Assembly: GCA_007117675.1 (NCBI GenBank)
Contig: SKGB01000048.1
Span: forward strand, 1-5,812
From: Candidatus Nomurabacteria bacterium
GTDB taxonomy: Bacteria; Patescibacteriota; Minisyncoccia; Phycocordibacterales; CSBR16-119
Direction: 5' to 3'
Length of the DNA: 5,812 nucleotides
In this document: in pieces, positions 1-5,812 of the stretch
How the letters are laid out: every line of letters begins with the position of its first letter
Position numbering within the stretch: position 1 is the first letter of the stretch
Program-made: the position numbers and the translations under genes
Notes under the pieces: model-generated
What the model was told of the DNA's origin: nothing
Database searches by the model: none
The model's input: only the letters and a program-made list of their open reading frames with translations

Positions 1-87
1 CGTAACGTGGAAGAACGTAGGTAGAGCGGTGACATGGGCTATGCGCCAAGAGGCAAGCGGTTTTACATACGCTACTATGATTACTAG

Positions 88-108
88 ATTATAAGCTAGG
101 CTTATAAT
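88..108. repeat. Perfect 9-bp inverted repeat with 3-nt spacer
   Basis: ATTATAAGC (88-96) and GCTTATAAT (100-108) are exact reverse complements separated by TAG. The right arm contains a TATAAT hexamer and the left arm its mirror on the other strand. The element could be a dyad operator over a promoter, or a weak AT-rich hairpin. No T-run follows, so it is not a standard intrinsic terminator. The symmetry is seen directly; the function is inferred. Confidence 0.55.
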
Positions 109-325
109 AAGTCAAGCAACTTAAACGACACAAAAATATAATCTTATAATTGAGATAATATATGCTTGAAAACACAAGTAGCACTTAGTACCGTAAGACG
201 AGCAAATGGTGTATGGGCCGCACTCCTAACATTAGTACTGAGCCTTGATTGAAGCTTAAACACAGGTGAAATATTTTTATGCCGGTACACAATAAAAATA
301 CAATGTGTATAAGCAAAAAAAGAAA

Positions 326-332
326 AAGGAAG
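326..332 (+). promoter_or_regulatory. Ribosome binding site of mod
   Basis: The purine-rich AAGGAAG lies 4 nt before the ATG at 337 when measured from its last base; its AAGGA core ends 6 nt before. It decides between two nearby ATGs. The ATG at 333 is out of frame with mod and almost touches the Shine-Dalgarno sequence, so 337 is preferred. A TAA in the mod frame at 310-312 rules out a longer N-terminus. Confidence 0.75.
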
Positions 333-336
333 ATGG

Positions 337-2280
337 ATGAAACTTTTTGAAATTCTTAACAAGCAGCTCAAAAAAGAGCCTAACTTCGTGACCGATAATG
401 GGGATTTAAAGAAATGGGTTGTGCTAAGCAAAGCGCAGAGTTTTGATGAAGAGCTAATAGGGCTTTTGCTAGACGACCCAGACCTCAGAGACAAGTTTTT
501 TGTAAAGGTGAAAAACTCTCTTATTTTTAACCAAAACCTGTTTTTACAGTTTTTAGAACAGAAAAGTTATCTCAACGACAGCTACACCCAATACAAAAAC
601 AAGGTCGGTTTAACCATCGACGGCAAATACTTAAAGCAACGCAACGAAGTGGCTTTAGTTTGGCCATTTAAAGATTGCATCTTGGAGGGTGGTCAAAGCC
701 GTGAAGAAGATAAACGAGAGGAAATATTCTTCAACGAGATTTTAGCGCAGGATGAGATTACACAATTGCTAGAGCCAAAAGTTTTGACCAATGCCAAACG
801 CATAGACAAAGACGGAGAAAAACCGCTTGACCAATTTAACCGAAACGAAAAAGGAACTATAACCGACAACCTGATTATAAAAGGCAATAATCTCTTAGCC
901 TTGCATACGCTGAAAGAAGAATTTGCTGGAAAAGTAAAACTTATTTACATAGACCCGCCTTATAATACAAAAGGTGACGCAAATACATTTTTATACAACA
1001 ACACATTTAATCATTCTACGTGGCTATCATTTATGAAAAATCGCCTTGATGTATCAAGGACTTTAATGCGAAATGATGGAGTAATTGCTATTGCAATTGA
1101 TGATGAAGAATATGCTCATTTAAAGGTTTTATGTGATGACGTATTTGGGCGAGATAATTTTATGGGTTCCTTGGTTGTGCAAATTAAACCAAGCGGAAGA
1201 ACAACGGATGCTTATTTTGCGACCTGTCACGAATATGTGCTGTTCTATTCAAAAACTCAGGGTAAACCTGAAATGAACTTTTTTCCACTTTCAGAAGAAC
1301 AAAAAAGTAAATACAAAGAAGGTGAAGGTGATGCCAGTTACAAATGGAGAGATTTTCTAAGAACAGGTGGCTACTCTACCCCAGAAGAAAGACCTAATTC
1401 ATACTATCCCGTATTTTACAACCCAAAGACAAAAGAGATTTCTTTGGAAAATAAAGGAAATGACTTTGTTGAAATATTACCTCTAGACTCTACAGGTAAA
1501 AAAAGAGTTTGGAGAAAAACACCAATCTCATTTCAAAAGCACGTTGATTCAAATGAAATACAAGTATCAAAAAGAGATGATGGAAGTTATAAAGTTCAAC
1601 TCATAGATAGAATAAAGGATGGCGTAAGGCCAAAAACAATGTGGGTAGATAGTAAATATGACGCTTCTTCTCACGGAACAAAACCTTTGAAAAAACTATT
1701 TGACGGTGAAAAGGTTTTCAGTTTTCCTAAATCATTATATGCAGTTAAAGATGTGCTTTCGTTATTTACCGAAAACGGTGGAGATGATATTGTTTTAGAC
1801 TTTTTTGGTGGTAGTGGTACGACAGGACACGCAGTATTAGAGCTAAATAGAGAAGATGAAGGAAGTAGGTCATTTATACTTTGCGAACAACTTTCATACG
1901 CAAAGGAAGTAACAGCAAAGAGAATCGAAAAAGTTATTGACGATAACGAGCAAGAGAGTTTCATTTATTTCGAACTCAAAAAATACAATCAGAAATTTAT
2001 TGAGCTGATTGAAGAAGCCAAAGACACACAGACACTTTTACAGATTTGGGAACAAATGAAAGTTAGGAGCTTCCTGAATTACAATGTGGACATAAAGAAG
2101 CAAGAAGAGTCTTTGGAAGATTTTAAAGCGCTAAGCCTTTCTGAGCAGAAGCAACACTTTTGCGAAATACTGGACAAAAACCAACTGTATGTAAACCTTT
2201 CATCTCTCGATGATACCGATTTCGCATGCACTGCTGAAGAGAAAGCATTCACAAAAGATTTTTACCAGATTAGGAAGTAA
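337..2280 (+). CDS. mod: Type III restriction-modification methyltransferase subunit (Mod), N6-adenine specific
   Basis: This 647-residue protein should transfer a methyl group from AdoMet to adenine N6 on one strand of an asymmetric site, and should give the Res complex its DNA specificity. Its length is close to my recollection of EcoP15I Mod (about 645). Motif order is that of beta-class enzymes: IIKGNN (180-185), catalytic DPPY (206-209), a W in the HSTW block (229), IDDEE (254-258), VFGRDNF (269-275), a variable target-recognition region (about 276-445), GTK (447-449), FPKSLY (463-468) and the AdoMet-binding DFFGGSGTTG (488-497). The first 170 residues, with IGLLL and KDCILEGGQ, resemble from memory the ModA-like group of Haemophilus and Neisseria. 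No tandem repeat tract was seen, so repeat-driven phase variation is unlikely. G+C dips in the recognition region. The reading frame is intact and ends 4 nt before res. Confidence 0.95.
   Translation: MKLFEILNKQLKKEPNFVTDNGDLKKWVVLSKAQSFDEELIGLLLDDPDLRDKFFVKVKNSLIFNQNLFLQFLEQKSYLNDSYTQYKNKVGLTIDGKYLKQRNEVALVWPFKDCILEGGQSREEDKREEIFFNEILAQDEITQLLEPKVLTNAKRIDKDGEKPLDQFNRNEKGTITDNLIIKGNNLLALHTLKEEFAGKVKLIYIDPPYNTKGDANTFLYNNTFNHSTWLSFMKNRLDVSRTLMRNDGVIAIAIDDEEYAHLKVLCDDVFGRDNFMGSLVVQIKPSGRTTDAYFATCHEYVLFYSKTQGKPEMNFFPLSEEQKSKYKEGEGDASYKWRDFLRTGGYSTPEERPNSYYPVFYNPKTKEISLENKGNDFVEILPLDSTGKKRVWRKTPISFQKHVDSNEIQVSKRDDGSYKVQLIDRIKDGVRPKTMWVDSKYDASSHGTKPLKKLFDGEKVFSFPKSLYAVKDVLSLFTENGGDDIVLDFFGGSGTTGHAVLELNREDEGSRSFILCEQLSYAKEVTAKRIEKVIDDNEQESFIYFELKKYNQKFIELIEEAKDTQTLLQIWEQMKVRSFLNYNVDIKKQEESLEDFKALSLSEQKQHFCEILDKNQLYVNLSSLDDTDFACTAEEKAFTKDFYQIRK
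2272..2277 (+). promoter_or_regulatory. Ribosome binding site of res inside the mod 3' end
   Basis: AGGAAG occupies the last two sense codons of mod and ends 7 nt before the res ATG at 2285. Because it overlaps the mod terminus, ribosomes finishing mod are well placed to start res. This is consistent with translational coupling of the two subunits. Confidence 0.7.
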
Positions 2281-2284
2281 GTAA

Positions 2285-4846
2285 ATGGCGTTTTTACATG
2301 ACATATTATTGCAGGAGTTTGGTAAAAGAGCCATTGCACAAGTGCCCTTCCCTAACCATATTGCCGACAATTTAAAGCCTGGTTTTGGTCCAAGGCCCTA
2401 TCAGATTGAAGCGTTCCAGCGCTTCATTCTGTGTGTCACAGAAGATTTTGAAGGTAAGCCCAGAAGACCGCTCCATTTGCTTTACAATATGGCAACAGGC
2501 AGCGGAAAGACCTTAGTAATGGCGGGTTTAATTCTACACCTTTACCAGCAGGGTTATCGTAACTTTTTATTTTTTGTAAACAGTAATAATATCATCCAGA
2601 AAACCAAGGACAATTTTCTTAATCCACGAGCTTCAAAATACTTGTTCAACGATAAAATCGTAGTGGACGGGAAGGAGGTTTTAATCAAAGAGATCGACAA
2701 CTTTGATGAAGCTGACGACCAGAATGTTAATTTAAAGTTCACAACAACTCAGCAGCTTCACATCGACCTTAATAACACCAAGGAAAACAGCGTAACCTAT
2801 GAAGACTTCAAGGATAAGAGATTGGTCTTGATTGCTGACGAAGCCCATCACTTAGTAGCAGGAACTAAATCTGGCCAAATGTTTGGAAGCTGGGAAGATA
2901 CTGTAAAGAAAATCCATGATTCGAATTTTGATAATGTTCTTTTAGAATTCACTGCGACTATTGACACTGAGACAGCAGAGCTTGTCAAGCACTACAAAGA
3001 TAAAGTGATTTTCAAATATGACCTTGCGCAGTTCCGTGTTGATAAATACTCTAAAGAAATAAACCTTATTCGTTCTATGTATGACGAACAAGACAGGATA
3101 ATTCAGGCGTTGGTTTTGAATTTATATCGCCAAGAATTAGCGAACTCAAACAACATAAACTTGAAGCCGGTAATTCTCTTCAAGGCAAAGAAAGCAATTA
3201 AAGAGTCAGAGCAGAACAAAGTAAGATTCCATAAACTAATTGATGCTTTTTCTGTAAGCATGGTTTCCAAAATCAAAAAGACTTCCACCGTTGACATCGT
3301 TCAAAAAGCTTTTCGATTTTTTGAAGGTAGAGGCATAACGCCCGAAGATATTGTGAAACGAATCCAATCGAATTTCAAATTTGAAAATTGCCTCAGCGCA
3401 AACAATGACGCGGAAGCGGCGAAAAACCAAATACTGCTTAACACTTTAGAAGATGAAAATAACCCAATCCGGGCAGTTTTTGCCGTTCAAAAACTGAACG
3501 AAGGTTGGGACGTTCTGAATTTGTTCGACATCGTTCGTTTATATGAAGACAGGGATGGAAAGAACGGCAAGCCCGGGAAAACCACGATCTCGGAAGCTCA
3601 ATTAATTGGTCGAGGAGCGCGATACTTTCCTTTTGCGCTAGAAAATGGGCAGGATAGTTTCACTCGAAAATTTGATGGTGATATTTCTAACGATTTAAGA
3701 ACACTAGAAGAATTATATTATCACACCAAGGAAGATAGCCGTTACATTTCGGAATTGAAAAAAGCTCTGCGGGAATCTGGAATTTATGAAGATGAGGATA
3801 ATTTAGTTCGGGTAAACATATCCCTAAAACCTGAATTTCTAAAAACAGATTTCTACCGCAGTGGGCATGTGATCTTCAATAGGAAAGTCCCCAAAAGTTT
3901 TGGTAATATAAAATCATTTGTAGATTTAGGAGTGAAAAAAACCAACCTTAGGCACAGCTTGTCATCAGGTGCTGGTACTATGTCTGGTGCATTCTACGAA
4001 ATCGAGCCTTCGCAACACAAAGATGAAGCGATTAAAACCAAAGATGTAAGCCTGTCTGATATTCAGAAAAATATAATTCAGTTCGCCATGAGCAAAAATC
4101 CTTTTTTCTACTTTAATAATTTATGCCATTACTTTCCAAGTATTCATTCGCTTTCTAACTTTATTAACAACGAGGATTTTTTAGCAGGTCTAAGTATTAC
4201 ATTCTGCGGAACAGCTAAACGACTAGAGAGAATCAGTCATTTTGACTATCTGCAAGCCATAAATACACTTCTACAAAACATTGAAACAGATATTAAGTCC
4301 AACTCAACTGAATATGAAGGCTCAGAGTATATTAAGGAGCCAATACACAAGGTATTTAGGGATAAAGAAATTATGGTTCACAAGGACAGCGAAAGGGCGG
4401 ATGGACAGGAGGATTTGGTGACGAACGAGCCGTGGTATGTTTATAGTACCAACCACGGAACAAGTGAAGAAAAGAAATTTGTAGAGCTGTTTTCTAGGCG
4501 TTTTGAAAGTATCAATCAAAAGTTTGAGAACATTTATTTAATACGAAACGAGCGAGAAATAAAGATATTCGATAAACTTGGAAGAGCTTTTGAACCAGAC
4601 TTTTTGCTGTTCTGCAAACAACGCGACGAAGAACAAATGACCTTTCAGGTCTTTATAGAGCCGAAAGGGAACCACCTGCTAGGGTACGACAAATGGAAAG
4701 AAGACTTTTTAAAAGAAATAAGAATAGAGCAAAAAACTATAAAAATACACACTGACAACTACTTAATAACAGCGGTCCCATTTTACAATTATAGCAACGA
4801 AAACCAATTTAATTCATCATTAGATGATACATTGAAACAAACGTAG
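2285..4846 (+). CDS. res: Type III restriction endonuclease subunit (Res), DEAH helicase with PD-(D/E)xK nuclease
   Basis: This 853-residue protein is the ATP-dependent motor and nuclease that acts with Mod on unmethylated DNA. Superfamily 2 motifs are complete and in order: PRPYQ (36-40) as the Q motif, Walker A ATGSGKT (70-76), TTTQQ (153-157), DEAH (185-188), TAT motif III (223-225), VILFKAK (296-302), NEGWDV (405-410) and QLIGRGARY (439-447) with the arginine finger region. The C-terminus has an acidic SEEKK block (727-731), EPDF with D772, and E792-P-K794-G, which together form the PD-(D/E)xK centre. It is somewhat shorter than EcoP15I Res (about 970 by memory), but both ends and all motifs are present, so I see no truncation. 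It ends in tandem stops TAG TAA. Expression probably depends on the mod transcript, as the genes are 4 nt apart. The exact cleavage site cannot be inferred. Confidence 0.95.
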   Translation: MAFLHDILLQEFGKRAIAQVPFPNHIADNLKPGFGPRPYQIEAFQRFILCVTEDFEGKPRRPLHLLYNMATGSGKTLVMAGLILHLYQQGYRNFLFFVNSNNIIQKTKDNFLNPRASKYLFNDKIVVDGKEVLIKEIDNFDEADDQNVNLKFTTTQQLHIDLNNTKENSVTYEDFKDKRLVLIADEAHHLVAGTKSGQMFGSWEDTVKKIHDSNFDNVLLEFTATIDTETAELVKHYKDKVIFKYDLAQFRVDKYSKEINLIRSMYDEQDRIIQALVLNLYRQELANSNNINLKPVILFKAKKAIKESEQNKVRFHKLIDAFSVSMVSKIKKTSTVDIVQKAFRFFEGRGITPEDIVKRIQSNFKFENCLSANNDAEAAKNQILLNTLEDENNPIRAVFAVQKLNEGWDVLNLFDIVRLYEDRDGKNGKPGKTTISEAQLIGRGARYFPFALENGQDSFTRKFDGDISNDLRTLEELYYHTKEDSRYISELKKALRESGIYEDEDNLVRVNISLKPEFLKTDFYRSGHVIFNRKVPKSFGNIKSFVDLGVKKTNLRHSLSSGAGTMSGAFYEIEPSQHKDEAIKTKDVSLSDIQKNIIQFAMSKNPFFYFNNLCHYFPSIHSLSNFINNEDFLAGLSITFCGTAKRLERISHFDYLQAINTLLQNIETDIKSNSTEYEGSEYIKEPIHKVFRDKEIMVHKDSERADGQEDLVTNEPWYVYSTNHGTSEEKKFVELFSRRFESINQKFENIYLIRNEREIKIFDKLGRAFEPDFLLFCKQRDEEQMTFQVFIEPKGNHLLGYDKWKEDFLKEIRIEQKTIKIHTDNYLITAVPFYNYSNENQFNSSLDDTLKQT

Positions 4847-4858
4847 TAAGATACTGGG

Positions 4859-4933
4859 CTTTAACAACCTAATGTAATTTTTAAAGAGCAATTGCAATAC
4901 GCGCAGAGCGAGCTTTGCAGTTATTAGTTGAAT
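4859..4933 (+). repeat. Imperfect folded element between res and the lipoprotein gene (attC-like candidate)
   Basis: The 3' arm 4915-4932 can pair along its whole length with three blocks upstream: TTGCAGTT (4915-4922) with AATTGCAA (4890-4897, one G-T pair), ATTA (4923-4926) with TAAT (4870-4873), and GTTGAA (4927-4932) with TTTAAC (4860-4865, one G-T pair). An inner CGC/GCG (4900-4902, 4908-4910) extends the hairpin. GTTGAAT (4927-4933) fits the integron core consensus GTTRRRY, and an AAC-ending box lies at the other end. Against attC is a 16-nt bulge on the 5' arm. No T-run follows, so it is a poor intrinsic terminator. Confidence 0.3.
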
Positions 4934-4952
4934 GTAGGAATCAAAATCGATG

Positions 4953-4959
4953 AAAGGAG
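4953..4959 (+). promoter_or_regulatory. Ribosome binding site of the lipoprotein gene
   Basis: AAAGGAG ends 6 nt before the ATG at 4966. It is a near-ideal Shine-Dalgarno sequence and supports this start, as does the signal peptide that begins there. No good promoter was seen between res and this gene. Confidence 0.8.
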
Positions 4960-4965
4960 TTTATC

Positions 4966-5544
4966 ATGAATAAAAAAACTACTTCTCTGCTTATAATGAC
5001 TATGTCTATTTTTTTTGTTGCCGGATGTCAGACAACTGGCGGTGTTCAGGAATTAAGTATAGCAGAACGGCTGTATCAGGAGCGGAAACCAGAAATTGAA
5101 TTAGCAAAAGAGTCTGGTGCGCCGATTTTAATAACTAGCCTTTTTACAAATGATCCAAACTCTGCAAGCGGAGTGAATGTCCGAGCATGGTATTACGTTC
5201 TTGCAAGTCAAAGTAATCCCATTAAATATATAGACATGGAAGTTGTTCCTTACAATGCAGTAGGTGATTTGGTTGCCTCAGCCATAGGTGATGAGAAAAT
5301 CAAGCGTAGTTTGCGAGTGACCGGCCCCCTCGTTGAAAATGAAGGTGAGCATGTACCGGCGATTTGGCAAAATGTTTGGTATAATAGTTCAGTAAAGTGT
5401 ACGCAGCTTAATTCAATTTCCATTGAAATGATGAATGGCGAAGTTCACACCTACAATGATGACTTCTCTAAAATCATGAGTGAAGAATTGATTAGGATGA
5501 AGCAATGTGGTGGCTTGCCTCGAAATCAATCACCACAAATTTAA
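4966..5544 (+). CDS. Predicted outer-membrane lipoprotein of unknown function
   Basis: I do not recognise the family. The 192-residue product starts with a lipoprotein signal: MNKK, a hydrophobic stretch (about 7-19) and the lipobox VAGC (18-21). Cleavage should leave a lipidated Cys21. The next residue is Gln, not Asp, so sorting to the outer membrane is expected. The mature part is soluble with no further membrane segment. It contains YIDMEVVPYNAVGD (88-101) and WYNSSVKCTQLNSISIEM (about 138-155), alternating strand-like segments that suggest a small beta-rich domain. Cys145 and Cys181 could form a disulfide in the periplasm. It lies 119 nt after res with its own strong ribosome binding site. 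Nothing ties it to restriction, so it may be an unrelated passenger gene. The coding call is secure; the role is unknown. Confidence 0.85.
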   Translation: MNKKTTSLLIMTMSIFFVAGCQTTGGVQELSIAERLYQERKPEIELAKESGAPILITSLFTNDPNSASGVNVRAWYYVLASQSNPIKYIDMEVVPYNAVGDLVASAIGDEKIKRSLRVTGPLVENEGEHVPAIWQNVWYNSSVKCTQLNSISIEMMNGEVHTYNDDFSKIMSEELIRMKQCGGLPRNQSPQI

Positions 5545-5596
5545 CGTTTTAGTAGTGGTATAGTTATAACAATCCACGTCATTCGGAACATGAGGC

Positions 5597-5641
5597 CCCT
5601 GCGATGCTCGCAAGTTCAAGTGCATGCGCAGGGCGTTAAAT
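5597..5641 (+). repeat. 11-bp stem-loop with bulged G, ending beside GTTAAAT
   Basis: CCCTGCG (5597-5603) pairs with CGCAGGG (5627-5633), and ATGC (5604-5607) pairs with GCAT (5622-5625). Only G5626 is left out of the stem, and the loop is 14 nt. One base later comes GTTAAAT (5635-5641), which matches the integron core GTTRRRY. Two possible partners lie upstream: TAAC at 5567-5570, or AAC at 5587-5589. A stem with a single extrahelical base next to GTTRRRY is attC-like. The spacer before GTTAAAT is only 1 nt and the outer pairing is weak, so the identification stays tentative. A transcript hairpin is the simpler reading. Confidence 0.5.
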
Positions 5642-5677
5642 GCTCAAGAGGTGTAAGTTTTATACACTCGCTTCTGA

Positions 5678-5722
5678 CTCATAACCACGCATAGCTTCGG
5701 TATATGAGAGTGCCGAAGGCTA
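5678..5722 (+). other. Possible pseudoknot or structured RNA element
   Basis: TAGC and TTCGG (5692-5700) pair with CCGAA and GCTA (5713-5717, 5719-5722), leaving G5718 bulged. The 12-nt loop contains TATGAG (5703-5708), an exact complement of CTCATA (5678-5683) just upstream. Both pairings together would give an H-type pseudoknot; otherwise the two helices are separate alternatives. The complementarity is seen directly. That it is transcribed and functional is inferred. Confidence 0.3.
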
Positions 5723-5769
5723 GGGAATGGCCTATTTCGATAACCCAGTTTACGAGGAAGGCCCCACAT

Positions 5770-5796
5770 TTGTCTCATGTTAACTTTTAGTATAAT
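5770..5796 (+). promoter_or_regulatory. Possible sigma-70 type promoter facing out of the window
   Basis: A perfect TATAAT (5791-5796) is preceded by TTGTCT (5770-5775, 4 of 6 matches to TTGACA) with a short 15-nt spacer. It would serve a gene beyond the right edge. The -10 is strong and the -35 and spacing are poor. AT-rich DNA gives such matches by chance. Confidence 0.3.
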
Positions 5797-5812
5797 TTCA
5801 TTTGTACGAGAA

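Larger units (their letters stand above)
1..336. other. Non-coding region upstream of mod
   Basis: No convincing gene lies here. One forward frame stays open from the left edge to a TAA at 92-94 (30 codons), which is too short to call as the end of an upstream gene. Three TATAAT hexamers lie on the + strand (103-108, 137-142, 145-150), but none has a good -35 partner. A weak promoter-like pair, TTGAAG (249-254) and TATTTT (272-277), has a 17-nt spacer and matches consensus at 4/6 plus 4/6. It would start transcription about 50 nt before mod. An imperfect inverted repeat joins 136-144 and 153-161 (8 of 9 pairs). The heptamer TTAGTAC is repeated at 185-191 and 232-238. An A7 tract at 315-321 sits just upstream of the mod ribosome binding site. 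Confidence 0.6.
5545..5812. other. Gene-free region after the lipoprotein gene, rich in secondary structure
   Basis: No credible gene was found. The longest open frames are 34 codons forward (5590-5694) and 44 codons reverse (5644-5778), both without a good ribosome binding site. The region holds the stem-loop at 5597-5633, the palindrome GTTATAAC (5563-5570), a small hairpin GTGTA/TACAC (5651-5655, 5663-5667), a possible pseudoknot (5678-5722), repeated GGCC tetramers (5729-5732, 5760-5763) and a TATAAT near the right edge. No intrinsic terminator with a U-run follows the lipoprotein gene. Confidence 0.6.

Noticed and set aside
2..94. Open frame from the left edge, 30 codons to TAA, as the end of an upstream gene
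   Set aside because: An open run this short is common by chance, and its sequence matches nothing I recognise. A gene ending here remains possible but is not supported.
144..494. 116-codon reverse-strand open frame over the mod start
   Set aside because: It lies antisense to the well-supported mod N-terminus, has a low-complexity Ser/Leu/Phe-rich product and no recognisable domain. It is a shadow frame.
3935..3941. A7 tract in res (and a similar A7 at 4972-4978 in the lipoprotein gene) as phase-variation switches
   Set aside because: Seven-base A runs are ordinary in AT-rich DNA, often fall within Lys codons, and are shorter than typical contingency tracts.
337..4846. The whole mod-res operon as one large integron cassette
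   Set aside because: No GTTRRRY core or folded site was found between 1 and 336, so the required left boundary is missing from the window.
4890..4922. Intrinsic terminator of the res transcript
   Set aside because: The hairpin is AT-rich with a large loop and is not followed by a T-run.
5590..5778. Small frames of 34 codons (5590-5694, +) and 44 codons (5644-5778, -)
   Set aside because: Neither has a good ribosome binding site or recognisable domain. Both overlap the structured DNA, which explains the region equally well.

Overview
The window carries a complete type III restriction-modification operon followed by a small lipoprotein gene. All three genes are on the + strand. The sequence is AT-rich: line-by-line counts by eye in mod give about 33-39% G+C by segment. 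The lipoprotein signal with its lipobox points to a cell with an outer membrane. Strong purine-rich ribosome binding sites and a Mod N-terminus that I recall as resembling the Haemophilus/Neisseria ModA group suggest a gammaproteobacterium, perhaps aquatic. I cannot name a genus.

Layout: 1-336 is non-coding upstream DNA with a perfect 9-bp inverted repeat, several TATAAT hexamers and a possible 23-codon leader frame. 337-2280 is mod, the beta-class adenine methyltransferase. 2285-4846 is res, the DEAH-type helicase/translocase with a C-terminal PD-(D/E)xK nuclease. Mod and Res are 4 nt apart and look translationally coupled. 4847-4965 is a gap with a folded element ending in GTTGAAT. 4966-5544 encodes a 192-residue predicted outer-membrane lipoprotein of unknown function. 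5545-5812 has no credible gene but holds an 11-bp stem ending next to GTTAAAT, a potential pseudoknot, and a promoter-like TATAAT near the right edge.

How it works together: Mod methylates one strand of an asymmetric site. Res joins Mod to form the ATP-dependent nuclease that cuts unmodified DNA such as phage. Both subunits keep every catalytic motif I looked for, so the system appears functional. Its target sequence cannot be read from the protein. The lipoprotein is not part of known type III systems. The folded elements on both sides of it resemble integron attC sites in some respects, so it may be a separately acquired cassette. That is a hypothesis with clear weaknesses: the pairings are imperfect, and no comparable boundary lies upstream of mod. 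I found no rRNA, tRNA, CRISPR array or transposase gene, and no intrinsic terminator with a U-run.
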